64,000 nucleotides of DNA from assembly GCA_905331475.1 (NCBI GenBank), contig CAJNYU010001913.1, positions 186,492-250,491 of the forward strand. The letters run 5' to 3'. The translations under genes and the position numbers were made by a program. The notes under the pieces were generated by a model that searched no databases, had not been told where the DNA came from, and saw only the letters and a list, made by a program, of their open reading frames with translations. The stretch is from Rotaria socialis (taxonomy: Eukaryota > Rotifera > Eurotatoria > Philodinida > Philodinidae). Below are positions 13,401-26,407 of the stretch, one piece after another (position 1 is the first letter of the stretch; the number at the start of each line of letters is the position of its first letter).

Positions 13401-16400
13401 GTAGTATCTTTTGAGAAAGACAGGAAATGTCCATTAACAATATAAGTCAAACAAAATTTTACCTTTTAATGTAACTAAAGAATGATTCACTCCTGCATTT
13501 CCGTAAAGAACATCAAGAGCAGCGGGCATTTCTTTGATTAATTTTTTATAATCATCATTTGAAAGTAATTGTAGATGAGTTGAATCTGCTAGAAAACGCA
13601 AAAAACTCATTCCAGGTGAAAGCCATTTTGGACTAAATTTTTAATTAAAATTCTTTTAAGAAATTCATGTGTGTTTGCTTTTTAATTTTTACCTGAAGAC
13701 TTTATATCTAACTGTTCGAGTTTGTTTCATTGATGTGTGTTTAAATTTTTTCGCCACACATTTACACCATTGACAAAAAAATTCATTCATTGTGCTAACA
13801 AATTTTTCAAAGATTTCATGATTATTTGTTGGTATAGTTAGTAAAACTTCGGATAAAAGACGAAATAGATCAAAACCCGAATTATAAATATATAGAACAA
13901 GATCAGCTAATTTCGATTCGATTGTATGTTCATCAAACTTAGCAATTTCTGCCAGATAAAGTTTTGTTGAATCTTGATCCCAGAGTGTATTTAATATACG
14001 AACAAGATCAGTTAATGTAGTACTTAATCTTTCGACATGCTCCTATGAAAAAATAAGGAAATCGAAATGTTTATTTATTATCTTATGGAAAAAGAAGAGC
14101 AAGAAATACATACAGATAATTGATAAAATGTTACACGAATATCTTCATCTCGTGGTACTTTTCTAATTAGTTCAACATTCATTAATCCAGCATGTGAATT
14201 AAATAAACTAACAGCACTATTCCAATGATCAAAACGATTAACGACCAAATGTAATGAGCTAAGTTCAATGGAATTTAATGCTAATTTTGTACTTTCACTC
14301 GGTTGAATGTATAAAACTTTTCCTGTCCATGCATAATTGTGCCGATTTAAATTTTTCTTGGGTACAAAAATCATATAGCATAGCGGTGCTTCTTTTTTAG
14401 GTTTACATGGTTCATCTACTACAATTTGTTGTGAACATACAATACTCAATAATCTTTCGACTTGATCTTTTTCTGCTGATAACCAAGGCGGAACAAATAC
14501 ATGAAAATTATCAAAATCATCGACATACTAATTTTAAACGAGAGTATATATGTTTATATTTGGTTTGAAAACATCGATGAACTTACATTTCTACTCAAAT
14601 AAATTTTAACTTGAGTATAAGAATTTTGTAGCAGCTGCTGCCATAAGCCATGATGATTAGAACATCTAAATTCAGCCGCAATTGAAAAATCCTTAACGAC
14701 AAAAACAAATTGGTAGAAAAGAAAATTCATAAAATTCTATGAATAAACTTACCACAATAAGAGTTTTTGCTAATTGACAAACACGTATTGCACGTTGTTT
14801 GATTGTATCGAAATCTCGACGAAATTCACGTGTACTTGAAATAATATCGTTTCTAGATACGAGAGAGAAAACAAAACAGCTCGCAAGTTTATTAAATTAC
14901 TTTTTTTGATCAGAAAATGATGCTGCTGAGTCACATAATGAAAATTCACTATGATGAAAATCATGTGGAACACTACTCGATGCAACAAATGAAGGTGGCT
15001 TGATGAGTTCAGATATTACACTACAACAAAAAAAGAGTAAAGAAATCCTATGCAAAATTATCATCCTAATAATTTATTAAAATGAACTAATTCGTTTTAA
15101 AGCTTATGTACAGAATGAGAACTATTAAAAGATTTCGATCGAACTAATTGCTACCAAAGAACTAGGTAATGGGCCAAACCGACGCTAATTAATGCAGGAT
15201 ATATTTTTGTGAATTACTCTTAGAAAAATTGAATCGACGATGGCCAGAATTCAATCTATAAAAGTAGTCTTTTGAATATAAAATAAAATACTTAAAGGGA
15301 GTTTATCTCCCAAAGACAAATCGCCAAAGGATTGAAATATTTATTTTTAATTTCAGTTGTTTGATCAGAAATATACCTCAAAACAGTCCTGATAATACCG
15401 TTTAACAACTAGTATGATAAAATCGGGGATTCTGCTGATCGTTAGTTAAGAAAATGTATAACATTGGATAGAAAGCTATTTTAACATTTCTAGACTAGAT
15501 TCCGGGCAATCGTGCAAATATCTACAATCGTTTATAAACTTCATCGGGTTTTGTTAAATACAAAGTGAATTATTTCAAAATAAAACGACTAGTCGAATTC
15601 TGTAATTCCAGAAATACAAAAGAATATTTTGTTCAATCTTACTCAGCCGAAGAAGATGCATCATAAATTTTCGATGTATTACTCATGTTAATTGTAAATG
15701 CTTGATAGTATTTTTCCGTTTTACCGTTTAATTCTTCTTTCAATTGTACTAATATTCGTTGTATTAAAGTACTGCAAATAGTCAGAACAAAGAAAATGTA
15801 TAAAACTTTTTCAATATAACCTATTTACCTAAAATCAATACACAAATCACGAATTTCATTACGATTTCCTAATGTCACTGTTAAATCACGTGAAAAATAA
15901 TATTCTTTAATTAATTCTGATGTTTCTTCGTCAACATAATAATACAAATCTGTATTTGTTTCATTATTCATAATCATCATGTCGTCATCGTGTCCACCAA
16001 ATGAACGATTAATACAAACTGTACTTAAAAATTGTTTATAATGCTAAAATTAAAATAAAAACACTATCATTAATAAACGTATTTAAAAAAAACGGCAACA
16101 AACCGTATAAAGCTTAAGTGTATTTTCATCGAATTCCATCAGTTCATCAACTATTTTCCGATGTGAAACAAATTGTTCCATCATGCGTATACTGTATAAA
16201 CGAGTTGCTAACGCATCTCTATTAGATAGAATATGTAAAATTTGAAAAAAAGGAATATGGAAATTTTCCTGTTTGTTGAACTCACCTTAAAACTAATTTT
16301 GCTTCACGAACTAGCTGAACTCAGAAAAAAGAACAAATAAATGAATATATAACAAATGAGTTCTTTTTTCTATCTTACTTGTTGCCGACAAAGAGAATCT

Positions 16401-19400
16401 ATTTCAATAGTAGCATTATTCATGTAAGGTTTATGATAAAGTATTAAGCATTCATTCATAACATCAAGCAAAACATTAATAATAAAAAAATATAACGGTA
16501 GCAACGAAGGCAAACCTAATTGTTGATGCAGTTCCAGCCAATTTTGCTTTAGAGTATCTTCTGTATACGAACATACTGTTTTTATTGTTGGACATGATTT
16601 TAGTACACTGAAAAGCCATTTTTCGATTGTTAATTCTCCAATATTGAGATTTGTTGTCGTGTCTTCCTCAACTGGATTATCTGTATCGACAAGTTTATCC
16701 TCAGTATCATCACTAGTAATATTTATCTTCGATTCTGATTTATTTCTGCTTGCTGTTGGGCATTCACAGAGTGATAGACCAGCAAGAACTTGTTCAACTT
16801 TTACTTTACGTCGATCATTTGCTTGTAATAAAGCAAGACGAGTTTTAACAAGAACTGGCGCAACGCGTTCAATTAGTGTTCTTGCTAAACCATCGTATTT
16901 AACTTGATAAGAACGTTTATCCATATAGTAAACAAAATTTCTAAGAAAAAATAAATGATAAGCGAGAAAAAAGAGCTAAATAGGCTTCTCAAGCTTACCG
17001 GTAACAATCGATACGATTTAATTTAGTGGTTTTAGGGTTTGCTTCATTTGGATTCGAATCATCAGAAACTAAATTATTTAAAAAAAATAAAATAATGTAT
17101 ATGGAAGATTAGTTCGATTACTGTTAAGACGAGAAAAATGATCAAGAGGCTCTTCAGGCCAACAACTCTAGAAAAAAAAACAAAGAAAACGATTGAATTT
17201 CCAAAGTTACACTGGATCACGAAGGGCATCTTTTTTCAGTTCGAACATCCTCTTTAAAAATTTCGCACATCATGTTTTCATGATTAGATTTTTTGAACGT
17301 TTGAAATCATAAGCTAATGCAATTTTTTATTGTTTTTTATTCAAATATCTAAATAAATCCTGCATGAGAATCGCCTGCGGTATTTGAATAGACTGAAAAA
17401 TGAAACATTTCTTTCGTTAAGAAACTTTTTCTTATCCTGAATTCATTATACTTTGATGAGTTTAAACATACTTTTGGTAGAATATCACTTTCGTCATCAT
17501 CTTCTGATTCGATTTCCTCGTCACTTTCTTCAGTTAATTTTACTCCATCATCATTGTCTTCTTCATCATCTTCTCCTTCTTCTTCATCACCTGTTGAATC
17601 GTAATCAGCAAAAGATTCATTTGCTCGTTTAGCTTTACGTTCGCGACTTGTTACCATCGAACGAAAACTTAATTTTGGCCAATCTTCACAATCATCACAA
17701 CGTAAGAGTCCACTTATTTTTCTAACCGATGTCGTTAATTCATAATAAAGATTGTACCAAACAAAAAGTGCATCTAATCGACGATGAAATACTGATAATG
17801 TATCATTTGTATGACCACTATCAACATGTTTTAAACAGTAAAGTATATGTTGCTGATCAGCTAAATCAAATAGTTCTGTAAGATCATTTTCAGTTCGTTC
17901 ACAATCTTCAATATAATCTTGTGATAGTGTACGAAAAAAACGTAATGGACTATCTTTAAATGCTATGCCATCACTATTTATTTCATATTTTAGCTCAGTA
18001 CTTGTATTACGAGTTAGTGATGGCGATGATGTCTCTGATGATTCATTACTAGCCATGTGACCATCTAAATCATAAAAGAATAATAATCATTAACTCGCAT
18101 GATTAGCGTTTTCTACTAGAATAAAAATTAGTTCCAAAATTATTGGAACACATTGCAGAGTAAGAAATCACTTTTTAGATGGCTTCTACTTCTTAAAAAT
18201 TAGAAAAAGTTTTCGCGGATAGATCACTATAAATAGAATTTGAATTATCATATATCTGAGAGTAAGACTTCATCATGATTCAAGATAAGTATGCTTTATC
18301 GCTTTCTTCGTACATAATTTGAACTTGACTTTTAAGGGATGACTATTGGGTTGGCGACTACACAATAATATGATTAAACAAGCTGAAATCTTAATGTATT
18401 AAAATAATGGTGAGGATATGTAACGATGAGATCGACACTCTAGCGTATAGTGACTAGTTAATAATTAAAAAATAAGTCTTTCGGAACATTCTATCTATTC
18501 TCAAATAAATTTTCTTGTTAGAGTTATACTATTTTTCAACACTCAAATTTTAGCAATACTATTTGTGAAACACGATCTGAAAGAAGTGCTGAAGTATATA
18601 GGGTAAAAATTTGAATCCCCCCACAGACCGTTACAGAGAAATTAATTAATTAGTTAGTTAATTATATGGCCAGTTAATTAATTAGTTGATTCTTTTCTCT
18701 GTAACGGTCTGTGATGGTCTCTACCGACTCCATAGACCATAATACAGATCGTGACAGAGAAGCTACACAGATATCATCACAGACCATGCCCGAAAGGCTC
18801 CGTGAATGATTACAAAAAGTGGTAGAAACTCTGGAAAAGCTCACAGACCGTGGTAGACGGGCTCCAGCAAAGAAGTTTAATCGTGTCTCACATTTTTATC
18901 CCACAGGGATTGCGCTAATAGCTTTTATCAGTTAAGTTTGATTTCATTCTACCAGAATGACTATCATATCATGAATCATCATTTATACTCCGAAACCTTT
19001 GCGTGTTGCTTATGCGCCTTGCTTACTGATATCTTCTAAATCAGACCTTTTCATTAGTATGAAAAAAATGTTGCTTAGACAAGGTCTTTTGATTTAACTT
19101 ACTTATTTATTTTTGTACTGGGCACGAAACGAAGAGCTAATCTCTTAGCATATATCTTGTCTCAGCGAATGTCTAGTTGTACAGATTATCGAGAGCTCAC
19201 AGACTGAAAAAACTAAAATATAATAGTTTTTGTAGATTATTATTTTTCTAACTACTAGTGTTTTGTTTTCATAGCATTATGGTTTTATTTTGACTATTAA
19301 TTTTTCATCTTATATAAAAAAAAAAGTAGAAAAGTGATTTGCTAATCTGTGATGCAATTTGTCGCCTTGAAACATACCTTTGGTTACATCAACTTCACTT

Positions 19401-22030
19401 TCAAGATATCTATTGGAAAGCTGAATAACATCTTGATTTATTGTAATTAAATCTTTAACACTTTCCGTTAAAAATTCGTAATGATGAGCTCGATTCATTT
19501 GAAAAGTACTTATTAAATCAATAAATGCTTTTGTTTCAACTCTTGAGCATCGTTCATTCATCGGATTCTTTTGTGATAAATCATTTAAACGCATATAAAG
19601 AAAATCTCGAATCGATGACGTTTGTGTTGCACATTGTATACCAGTATTATATGAGTAATTTGAAAGTAAACTATTAATCATGGTTAAATGTTCATTAAGA
19701 ATAGCTTCTATATTACGAGTAAATGGTGATTTGGATTCTGGTTCTTGTTGTAGCGTCTGTATATTAGTTTGTTGTTCTGATTTGTAAGATGAATTTTTAT
19801 GATCACGTGTAAGAGCTGCGAATCCACTAAGGTTATGACGATGAGAAGCACGTTTTCGATGTAGATGAAGTGACGATGAAAGTGATGTTGCTGTTGTTGT
19901 GTTAGTTAAAGGTTTTGCTGAAGACTTGGCATTCATTGATGGTGTCATAGCTATCGAATCTGAATGAGTACTTTGTAAAGATGAATAACTTTGAGCCAGC
20001 GGATCACTATTTGTTAGTCGTAAAGGTTCCGGTAGAAGAGTAGATATATTTGATGGATCATTTGCATTTGCAATCTTTGGTATAATATCTGGCTCCTTCC
20101 GTGTGGTGGAACTTGGTACGTTATTCGAATGAAATGATGAGCAAAACTGAAAGAAAAATTTTATTAGTTCCATACGAGGGTGTTCAAACGAGATATCTGT
20201 GAATAACCTACAAGCGTCATTGTGTGATATGATTTACAAGAAAAGACGAGATAAATATACATTGACATAGACTATTCGGTATGCTCAAACAAAGATATTC
20301 TTGATAACTCAATTTATCAAATGCGAAAGAATTCTACTGAAGAAAATTTCAACACCGGTGCTATTGTAAAGAGTTTACTATGTTAAATTATGTGTATCAT
20401 CAAGCTCATGTCTTCAATTTAACAATTGACCCGTCCGGATGACTATATCAATAGAAATAGCTTAACTAAGAACGAATGTACGCTCTAGAAAAAAAATGAG
20501 AATTTATATTTTAATTACTTCAACGAATGGATTTGGTGCTGGCTTTTGATGCTGTTGTTTTGGAGAAGTTGAATGTTGTCGATTTACCAAAGCAGATCGA
20601 GAAATAATTGTTGGCTTTTTTTCAAGTAACCACATTAATTGTTTTAAAATATCTCGTCTTTTATCAACTGGTCCTTTTCCCCCACCATTATCAGTTTTTA
20701 AACCTTTCATTTTCTTATTAATACCACTTAATTCATCATCGCTGGACGATGATAGATTTTCTGTACTAGGTGTTCCAGATGATGTTGTCGATATTCGATT
20801 ATTTCGTAGATGTTGATCAAGTAGAATCTTTTCATTGGCAGTTTCATTAGCATTTGCACTGGATGTTTTTAGTTGTTCAAGTGAACTTGTTTCTAAACTT
20901 ACTAAATCAGTACCACTTCGATTTGATGATTGATTCGAAGCCGATGATGGAATAGCTAAAAATCTTGAATCTGGAGAATAATGTGAATAACTACGCGATG
21001 ACGATGAGTGTGTATTAGATCGAGACAAAAACACGCTATCCGACATATAAGATGATTGTCGTGTTGTATCACCGGATGGGTCATAAGCACCATTAGGCAT
21101 GGACAGTGTAGTTCGAAATTGTTTACGAAGAATGTGAGAATGCAATGATTGTGATTGTAGATTTACTGCTTGAGATTGTGAACGTGAAAATCCAGTAGAT
21201 TTGTTCTTGGTTGTATTCCATGATGTACGTCGTCGTTGGTGAGATACTGACGGTTTAGGATGACAATCGGTTGAGACAGAAGCATGAAAAGAAACATTTG
21301 ATGATTTTTTTGAACTTTCTCGAGTAGTTGGCGATCGACCTTGGAATTGAATTTGTTGTTGTTCTTCTTCTGACTGTATGCGTTTGGAGTTTTTATCAAT
21401 TTCTGAATCTTCTGATTCAGTTACTGGAAGAAATTTCATGGGTATGTCTTCTTTTTCTTCCTCTTCATTCGCATTACGATTATACTGATCATTGAGTGGT
21501 AAAGATGAACTACGTCGAAGATCGTTTGGAAGCGATATTTGTGGTACAGTCATGGTATCAGAAACTATTGATTGTTGATGATCGCATATTGTTGATACAG
21601 TTGAATTTCCACGACTACGTTGTATTATTGGTTCTATTAATGTTAATGGAAGAGATGGCGAACGTTCAATTGTTGGTGATGATGATTCGGTTGTTGTTGA
21701 TTGAACCCATATAGCAACCGATCGATTGTCCACGGGAAAATTTGAAGCTTTTTGTTGATCAGTTGTATATGGCGGTGGCACATAAATATCTGATGAAGGT
21801 CTCTCGCCCTTTGCTATTGATGACAAAGCAGTTTCTGACGATTGATCTGTTGGTGCAACAAAATTTGTTGATTCAAGAACATTTGTCTCAGTATCATCAA
21901 CAAGTTGGAATTTTGGTACGGAAATCATCATTGTCACAGGATTTACCTGTGCATCAGGTATTTTTGATTCATCTTGAGGGTCTGAAGGTGTCATTGTCAA
22001 TGATTCTGCCTTGCCATTATTTGAGTCCAT
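7480..22030 (-). CDS. MAP3K4: MAP3K4 (MEKK4)-like MAP kinase kinase kinase, 23 exons
   Basis: MAPKKK of the MEKK4 family, which in animals relays stress signals to p38/JNK. Exons: 22030-20519, 20146-19378, 18064-17472, 17167-17122, 17068-16999, 16940-16379, 16314-16286, 16218-16104, 16043-15829, 15771-15643, 15020-14901, 14852-14753, 14691-14587, 14527-14114, 14042-13693, 13632-13463, 13252-13205, 13144-12684, 12620-12297, 12244-12160, 7894-7809, 7760-7553, 7487-7480. Phases join to 2172 codons. The Ser/Thr-rich first ~760 residues are probably disordered. The middle matches the MEKK4 N-terminal region block by block (e.g. FHRRLDALFVWYNL, DFSIAAEFR, SPKWLSPGMSFLRFL). The kinase domain is ~1860-2165: glycine loop GRGGAG, Lys in VCMKEI, HCDVKGDN, DFN, PPE, DIWALG. 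HRD is HCD, DFG is DFN, and a ~40-residue acidic insert precedes helix E. A splice-acceptor-like TTTCTAG abuts the ATG. Exons 1-2 could be a separate gene, but phase and weak N-terminal similarity favour one gene. Confidence 0.85.
8632..9003. mobile_element. MITE with CCCAG termini and TA target site
   Basis: The left end reads TA-CCCAGGAGAATC and the right end, reverse complemented, reads TA-CCCAGATGCACG. Further inward both arms share a block like TATCGAATTC / TATCGAATCC. The flanking TA on each side fits a TA target duplication. The interior is built of imperfect palindromes around GGATCC, GATCCGAT and similar words and has no open frame, as expected of a non-autonomous element. It lies in the large MAP3K4 intron. 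Confidence 0.55.
9182..9226 (+). repeat. Direct repeat copy 1 (CAG-GGG...TACTTG block)
   Basis: A ~45-bp block starting TTTCAGCGGAGGGTCAGCGG and ending in TACTTG. It recurs in the same orientation near 11760. The shared skeleton, with many C/T and G/A differences, suggests two old ends or copies of one repeat family about 2.6 kb apart. Confidence 0.5.
11760..11805 (+). repeat. Direct repeat copy 2 (CAG-GGG...TACTTG block)
   Basis: Counterpart of the block at 9182. It starts TTTCAGTAGGGGGCTTAGCG and ends GCGGTACTTG. It could be the far end of an LTR-like or internally deleted element, or an independent insertion. The sequence between the two blocks contains no recognisable transposase or reverse transcriptase. 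Confidence 0.5.
18550..18918 (+). mobile_element. MITE family A, copy 1 (in MAP3K4 intron 2)
   Basis: Diverged terminal inverted repeats. The left end contains TTAGC...GTGAAACACGAT, and the right end reverse complemented contains TTAGCGCAATCCC...GTGAGACACGAT. Inside is a hairpin whose arms read ACAGACCGTTACAGAGAA and its complement, around a TTAATTAATTAG-rich core. Repeated CACAGACCRT words fill the rest. There is no open frame. A second, inverted copy lies at 42924-43232 and a truncated third at 33022-33234, so this is a dispersed non-autonomous family. Confidence 0.75.
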
Positions 22031-25000
22031 CTAGAAAGTTATAAGTCTTTTTCTTAAAAGTTTTCACACGCATTACTATCACGCTATGATTCCATTGAAA
22101 CCAGATCTTACTAGGTCAATCTAAGTAAGTCATACAATAAGAATGCAATCAAGTTCATAAAATTTCTTGACTCAATCGATAGATGTTATTTTGAATATTT
22201 ATGCTATATTTTCAGCTATCGATCAAAAAGAAAATCAAATTAGCTCATTAATTTCCTTCACTTTTATAAGTAAAAATAATAGTGTGCAGAGAGCGCTGGT
22301 TCTGTTGCGTCGAGAGGTATCTGTATGAAAATATAGAATATGAAATAAAATATTCTGTAATTTATTTTTATCGTTAAAGCAAAGACTGAAATTTTTAGAT
22401 TTTTTCGTGCATTTAAAACTATCTTATACCAGATATAAAACATGAGCTATAATGAAATTTTCAAAAATCAATGCTATAAATGAGTACATTTATTCGCTTG
22501 ATGAAGTATCCGTACTTATATGCACGACAAAATAATGATGAGTACATGCTTTTTCAATATAGCAAGGTTAAAGAATAGCGGAAAAAGCTATCTTATAATG
22601 ATGTTGACATAATTACATTAAAAAAGGTTTTTCTTGAAAATAATTGTGAAAAACCTTGAAATCATCATCACATGATACGTGTTTAAAAATAAAAATACAT
22701 TAAAGGATAATATACGTGAATCAGAATTTTAATACTAAAAATAAACAAAATCAGCTCTGATTTCTAAAGGAGATGTGACTTTAAATTTATTAGATTAAGA
22801 GAGCTTTAGTCTTAGGTAAAATTCTATTTGCGTTTGAATGAATTATTATTAGTCATGACTGAATAGAGATTTTTGTCATCTACAGAAAAGACACACTCGT
22901 TTTTGAATTCATATTACTACCATAGCACTTACTGAATTGTGTTCATTTTATTAATTTTTTTTCTTTTACTAAGTTTTCTACCAAAAAAATTGGCGTAGAT
23001 CTATTTTATGGGAAATTCGATCACTGCATAAATCTGAATGTAACCAAAATGTGTCATCCGATAGACGCATTGAGTACTACTGAAATTAGTATACTATTGT
23101 AGTTTCAATCAGATCTATCTATGAATTAGATTTTCTATCGAATAACTTCGTTTCCCATTTTTTACTACACACTCACTGAATGGAAAAATTATAATAAAAT
23201 GGATATAGAACAAAAGTAACATGATCTGCACTGAATAGCAATATGCTAATCTCAATGTCAGTAGGTTATGAAGCACGTATGTATTCTAAAAGCATGAATC
23301 ACTTGGGACGATTTTATCGTTAGCTATTGCAATAGTAGCCAATGAAAAAACTTAATTAATAATTAGCTAGTATTCATTTCATTAAAACCGATCAAAAGCT
23401 CATTCTTTTCTGCTCTCAATTCTTAAACTCAAAACTATTTTCAGTCGTGTCTAGAATAAATTTTACATAATTCAATAAATGATCTCTATCAAATAGATAC
23501 GTTGAATAATCTAGTACTAGCTACTGAAAGTAACTATAAACACTCCCATTCGACTTTGATGTAAGTTTGATAATAATTAAACACTTCCATGATAATTCCG
23601 ATATACGAATAATTTTCAACATGAAAGTTTCTCTTTTTTTTTCATTCTGAAATATATTCATTTTGATGCGGGAGACTGTTGTAAGAATTGTTTTTTCTGA
23701 TTATTTTCTAAAGAATTCTGTTGTTTATTTTTTGGACTGTTTTCATTCCTGATAATTTCCCTGGTTGACTATGCATTAGAGAAAAAAACAATATTCTGCA
23801 TACGATTACTTTCCAATCCGAACAAGTGTATCATCTTTTAAATCAACATTAATTATCATTATATCGATAGAAGACCTAAGAAAAACGAACGAGAATAAAT
23901 TGATAAACGAACGAGAATAAATTGATAAACAAGCTTCGCTTCTAATCTATGACTCATGTTATGATTTCTTATGTTAATCTATTGTCCCTCACAATCCTAA
24001 AATTCATAAAACTGGAATGCGAAAGTCTAATTCTCAAGAAAACAAATCACATTTTTTTCCTATGAAAGTTACCCTTGAAAGTGTCTGGGAAAAATGTAAC
24101 ATAAATAGAAGGATTCAAAACAACGATATTTAAATAAATACATTCCCTTATGGTTCGTTGTTGTTATTTGCATAATCCAAATTATTCTGATATTTAGATA
24201 CATGTTACCTATAATAACGAAAACTTCCAATCGAAAAATTAAGTTTTCATGCATATATCAACGTTGAAGACAGCGGCCTCCTGCAAAAACGCAAACATAG
24301 TCTGTGATTGGTTGCCCTATTCCTGTAGGCATACACGTAACTGATAATTTTTATTCAACAAAACTGTTTTCAATTTGTTTTGAGAATATATTGACTTAAG
24401 ATAGTATGAAAATAATTTATTTGAAAAAGCTGTCTATCATTCCGCTATAATTTGGTCCAACGAATCACACCAGTTAGCAAGAATAAAATGAATATTTAAT
24501 TGTTTCATAACAAGAAATTCAAAGACATTAGGAGTCTTCAGAATATGCTTAAATTCTTAGAAGATATTATCGTGAACAAATATGTCGCTTGTATTCGATG
24601 TCGTAGTATTTGAAATACCATGTGACAGCTTTTATTGGATTCTGAAATAAGACGTACTTAGAAATTGGCTGCTCAAAGTTACTAGCACAAAACTTTCTCT
24701 CTTGATATATTAATCCATGACTCGTGACATTTTTCTCGAGAAATCAGGCACGCTTCTCTTCCTAGAATTTTGACAGATCACTTCATCTATTTTTAATAAA
24801 ATGATGGTTTAAGAGTTCAACGTTTTGCTGCTCTTTGAGCTTTCAATTATAATTTTCTTCATTAAAAGGATCTCATAAACAGCACGTAGCAATTTGTAAA
24901 TATTCAGTAACTTTTTTATGAGTGCTTTTACGTATATTGCAAAGTTTCTGCATAGGATATTGTATTTTAGTCAACGGTGGTGTTGCCGTTCGACTTTTAA

Positions 25001-25757
25001 CGGATTACAATACTTTGTGATAATCCACATTCAAATTCAAACATTCTATTCTATTCATATCAATCGATAATAACGCCAACAGATAAATTTTAATAAGTAC
25101 ACAGCACTAAAATAATTTCCGTCTTACACTTAATACTTAAATCAAATTTGTTGAATAGTAGATACGACAATGTCTCTTTCTCTTTTATAAAAAAAAATGC
25201 GTGAGAATAATTATGATCGATGATGACAACATTTCGCGTTCTATTGTTGCTTACACTCATGATGATCAATTCATTTATCTATCTGTTCTTCGTCATCCTA
25301 TAATTTATTTTTTATGTCTTCCTAATCATTTCGGTTGATGCACTCTAATGGAAGAAAAAAGGATGCGCTTAATGTCTTTCGAATAAATATAAATGCTTGT
25401 CATCTGCACACCTTCGTTATGCTTCAACGATTCGGTTGAATAGATATGATAAAGAAAGAGAAAAACTAAAATTTATACGGGCATTCATATGATTGCATAG
25501 GTCAATGGTAGAAGCATCTGGTGAATATTATTTTGTTTTTAACTACTTCGTTTCGATAACCACTCTGGAAGAGAATCGAACTTGTAACAGAATAATTCGA
25601 ATTCGAATGTGTTCATTCTCTTCTAAGTGGCCCTCGTGCGATGTATATATCAACGAAAACATCTGCTCGATTTCTCATAGAAATAATCTGTTTCTTTTTT
25701 TCAAACTTGAAAAGCGGCTCGTCTTCGTAGTTTATTTCTTTTGTTGATTGGGAAAAA
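22031..25757. other. Intergenic region between divergent MAP3K4 and secreted-protein genes
   Basis: About 3.7 kb without a supportable gene, lying between the 5' ends of two divergently transcribed genes, so it should contain both promoters. I could not identify specific promoter elements. The only repeat noted is a 22-bp tandem duplication at 23883-23926. Confidence 0.5.
23883..23926. repeat. Tandem duplication of a 22-bp unit
   Basis: Two perfect adjacent copies of AAACGAACGAGAATAAATTG plus AT, followed by four bases of a third copy. It has the size of a replication-slippage product. Confidence 0.85.
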
Positions 25758-26305
25758 ATGCATACGCTTTTGAATATAATTGTTTTTGCTTTGTTTTGCA
25801 ATATTATTATACAAGTTCAAAGTAAAAATAAAGATTATTTAGCAAAATTTTTCGAAACTAAGGATCCTGCTGATTTACCTGAAAATGCCAAACAATTTCT
25901 GTTACTTTGGCAATCCCAACAACGAGCTGATGGTGATGGGTATGAATATTACAATATTTTATTCGATTAGTTGATTGTTTTTTGTTTTCATTGAAGACAT
26001 TGGTGTTGTGCTATAACTCCACCTACAACACCTGTTTTCTCTAGCACTGGCCATCTTTTACAGTAAAACAAGAAAGAAAACCTTTGCTCATATAAAATTT
26101 AATTCTATTTATTTTCAGTTATCAGCCATTACCGTGCCCCGACACATATATGGTCTGTTGCAAGGGTTATATAAATATTCAAGGTCAATGTTTTTCATTC
26201 AGCGACATTAAAGACATTCTTCCAGCTTGGCAAGCACTTTCTGCTGCATTCGGTTCAACAATGACAACTGAACAGATTCTTAATGCTGTTCATCAAATCG
26301 GTTAA
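25758..26305 (+). CDS. Small secreted cysteine-containing protein (122 aa, 2 exons)
   Basis: Exons are 25758-25939 and 26119-26305, joined in phase across a GT-AG intron with a good polypyrimidine tract. Residues 1-22 form a typical signal peptide (MHTLLNIIVFALFCNIIIQV, ending VQS), so the protein is probably secreted. The mature part has four cysteines in the pattern C-x7-C-C-x8-C (CPDTYMVCCKGYINIQGQC), which recalls EGF/EMI-type spacing without matching a full domain. The C-terminal ~45 residues look helical. AATAAA hexamers lie at 26352 and 26362. The gene is tail to tail with the GPCR gene, only ~100 nt away, and the GPCR's likely polyA hexamer (26329-26334, minus) lies inside this 3' UTR. 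Function unknown. Confidence 0.75.
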
Positions 26306-26407
26306 ATTAATAAAAAAAATAACAACAATTTATTTTTCTTTTTATTTTCATAATAAAAGAAAAATAAAGATAGAAGTTTAATTTGTATTTTTCATGTCTT
26401 ATTGATT

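Noticed and set aside
25480..25580. tRNA-like string AGGTCAATGGTAGAAGCATC with TTTCGATAACC downstream
   Set aside because: Resembles box A and box B spacing, but acceptor stem ends are not complementary and the region is the immediate upstream of a protein gene.
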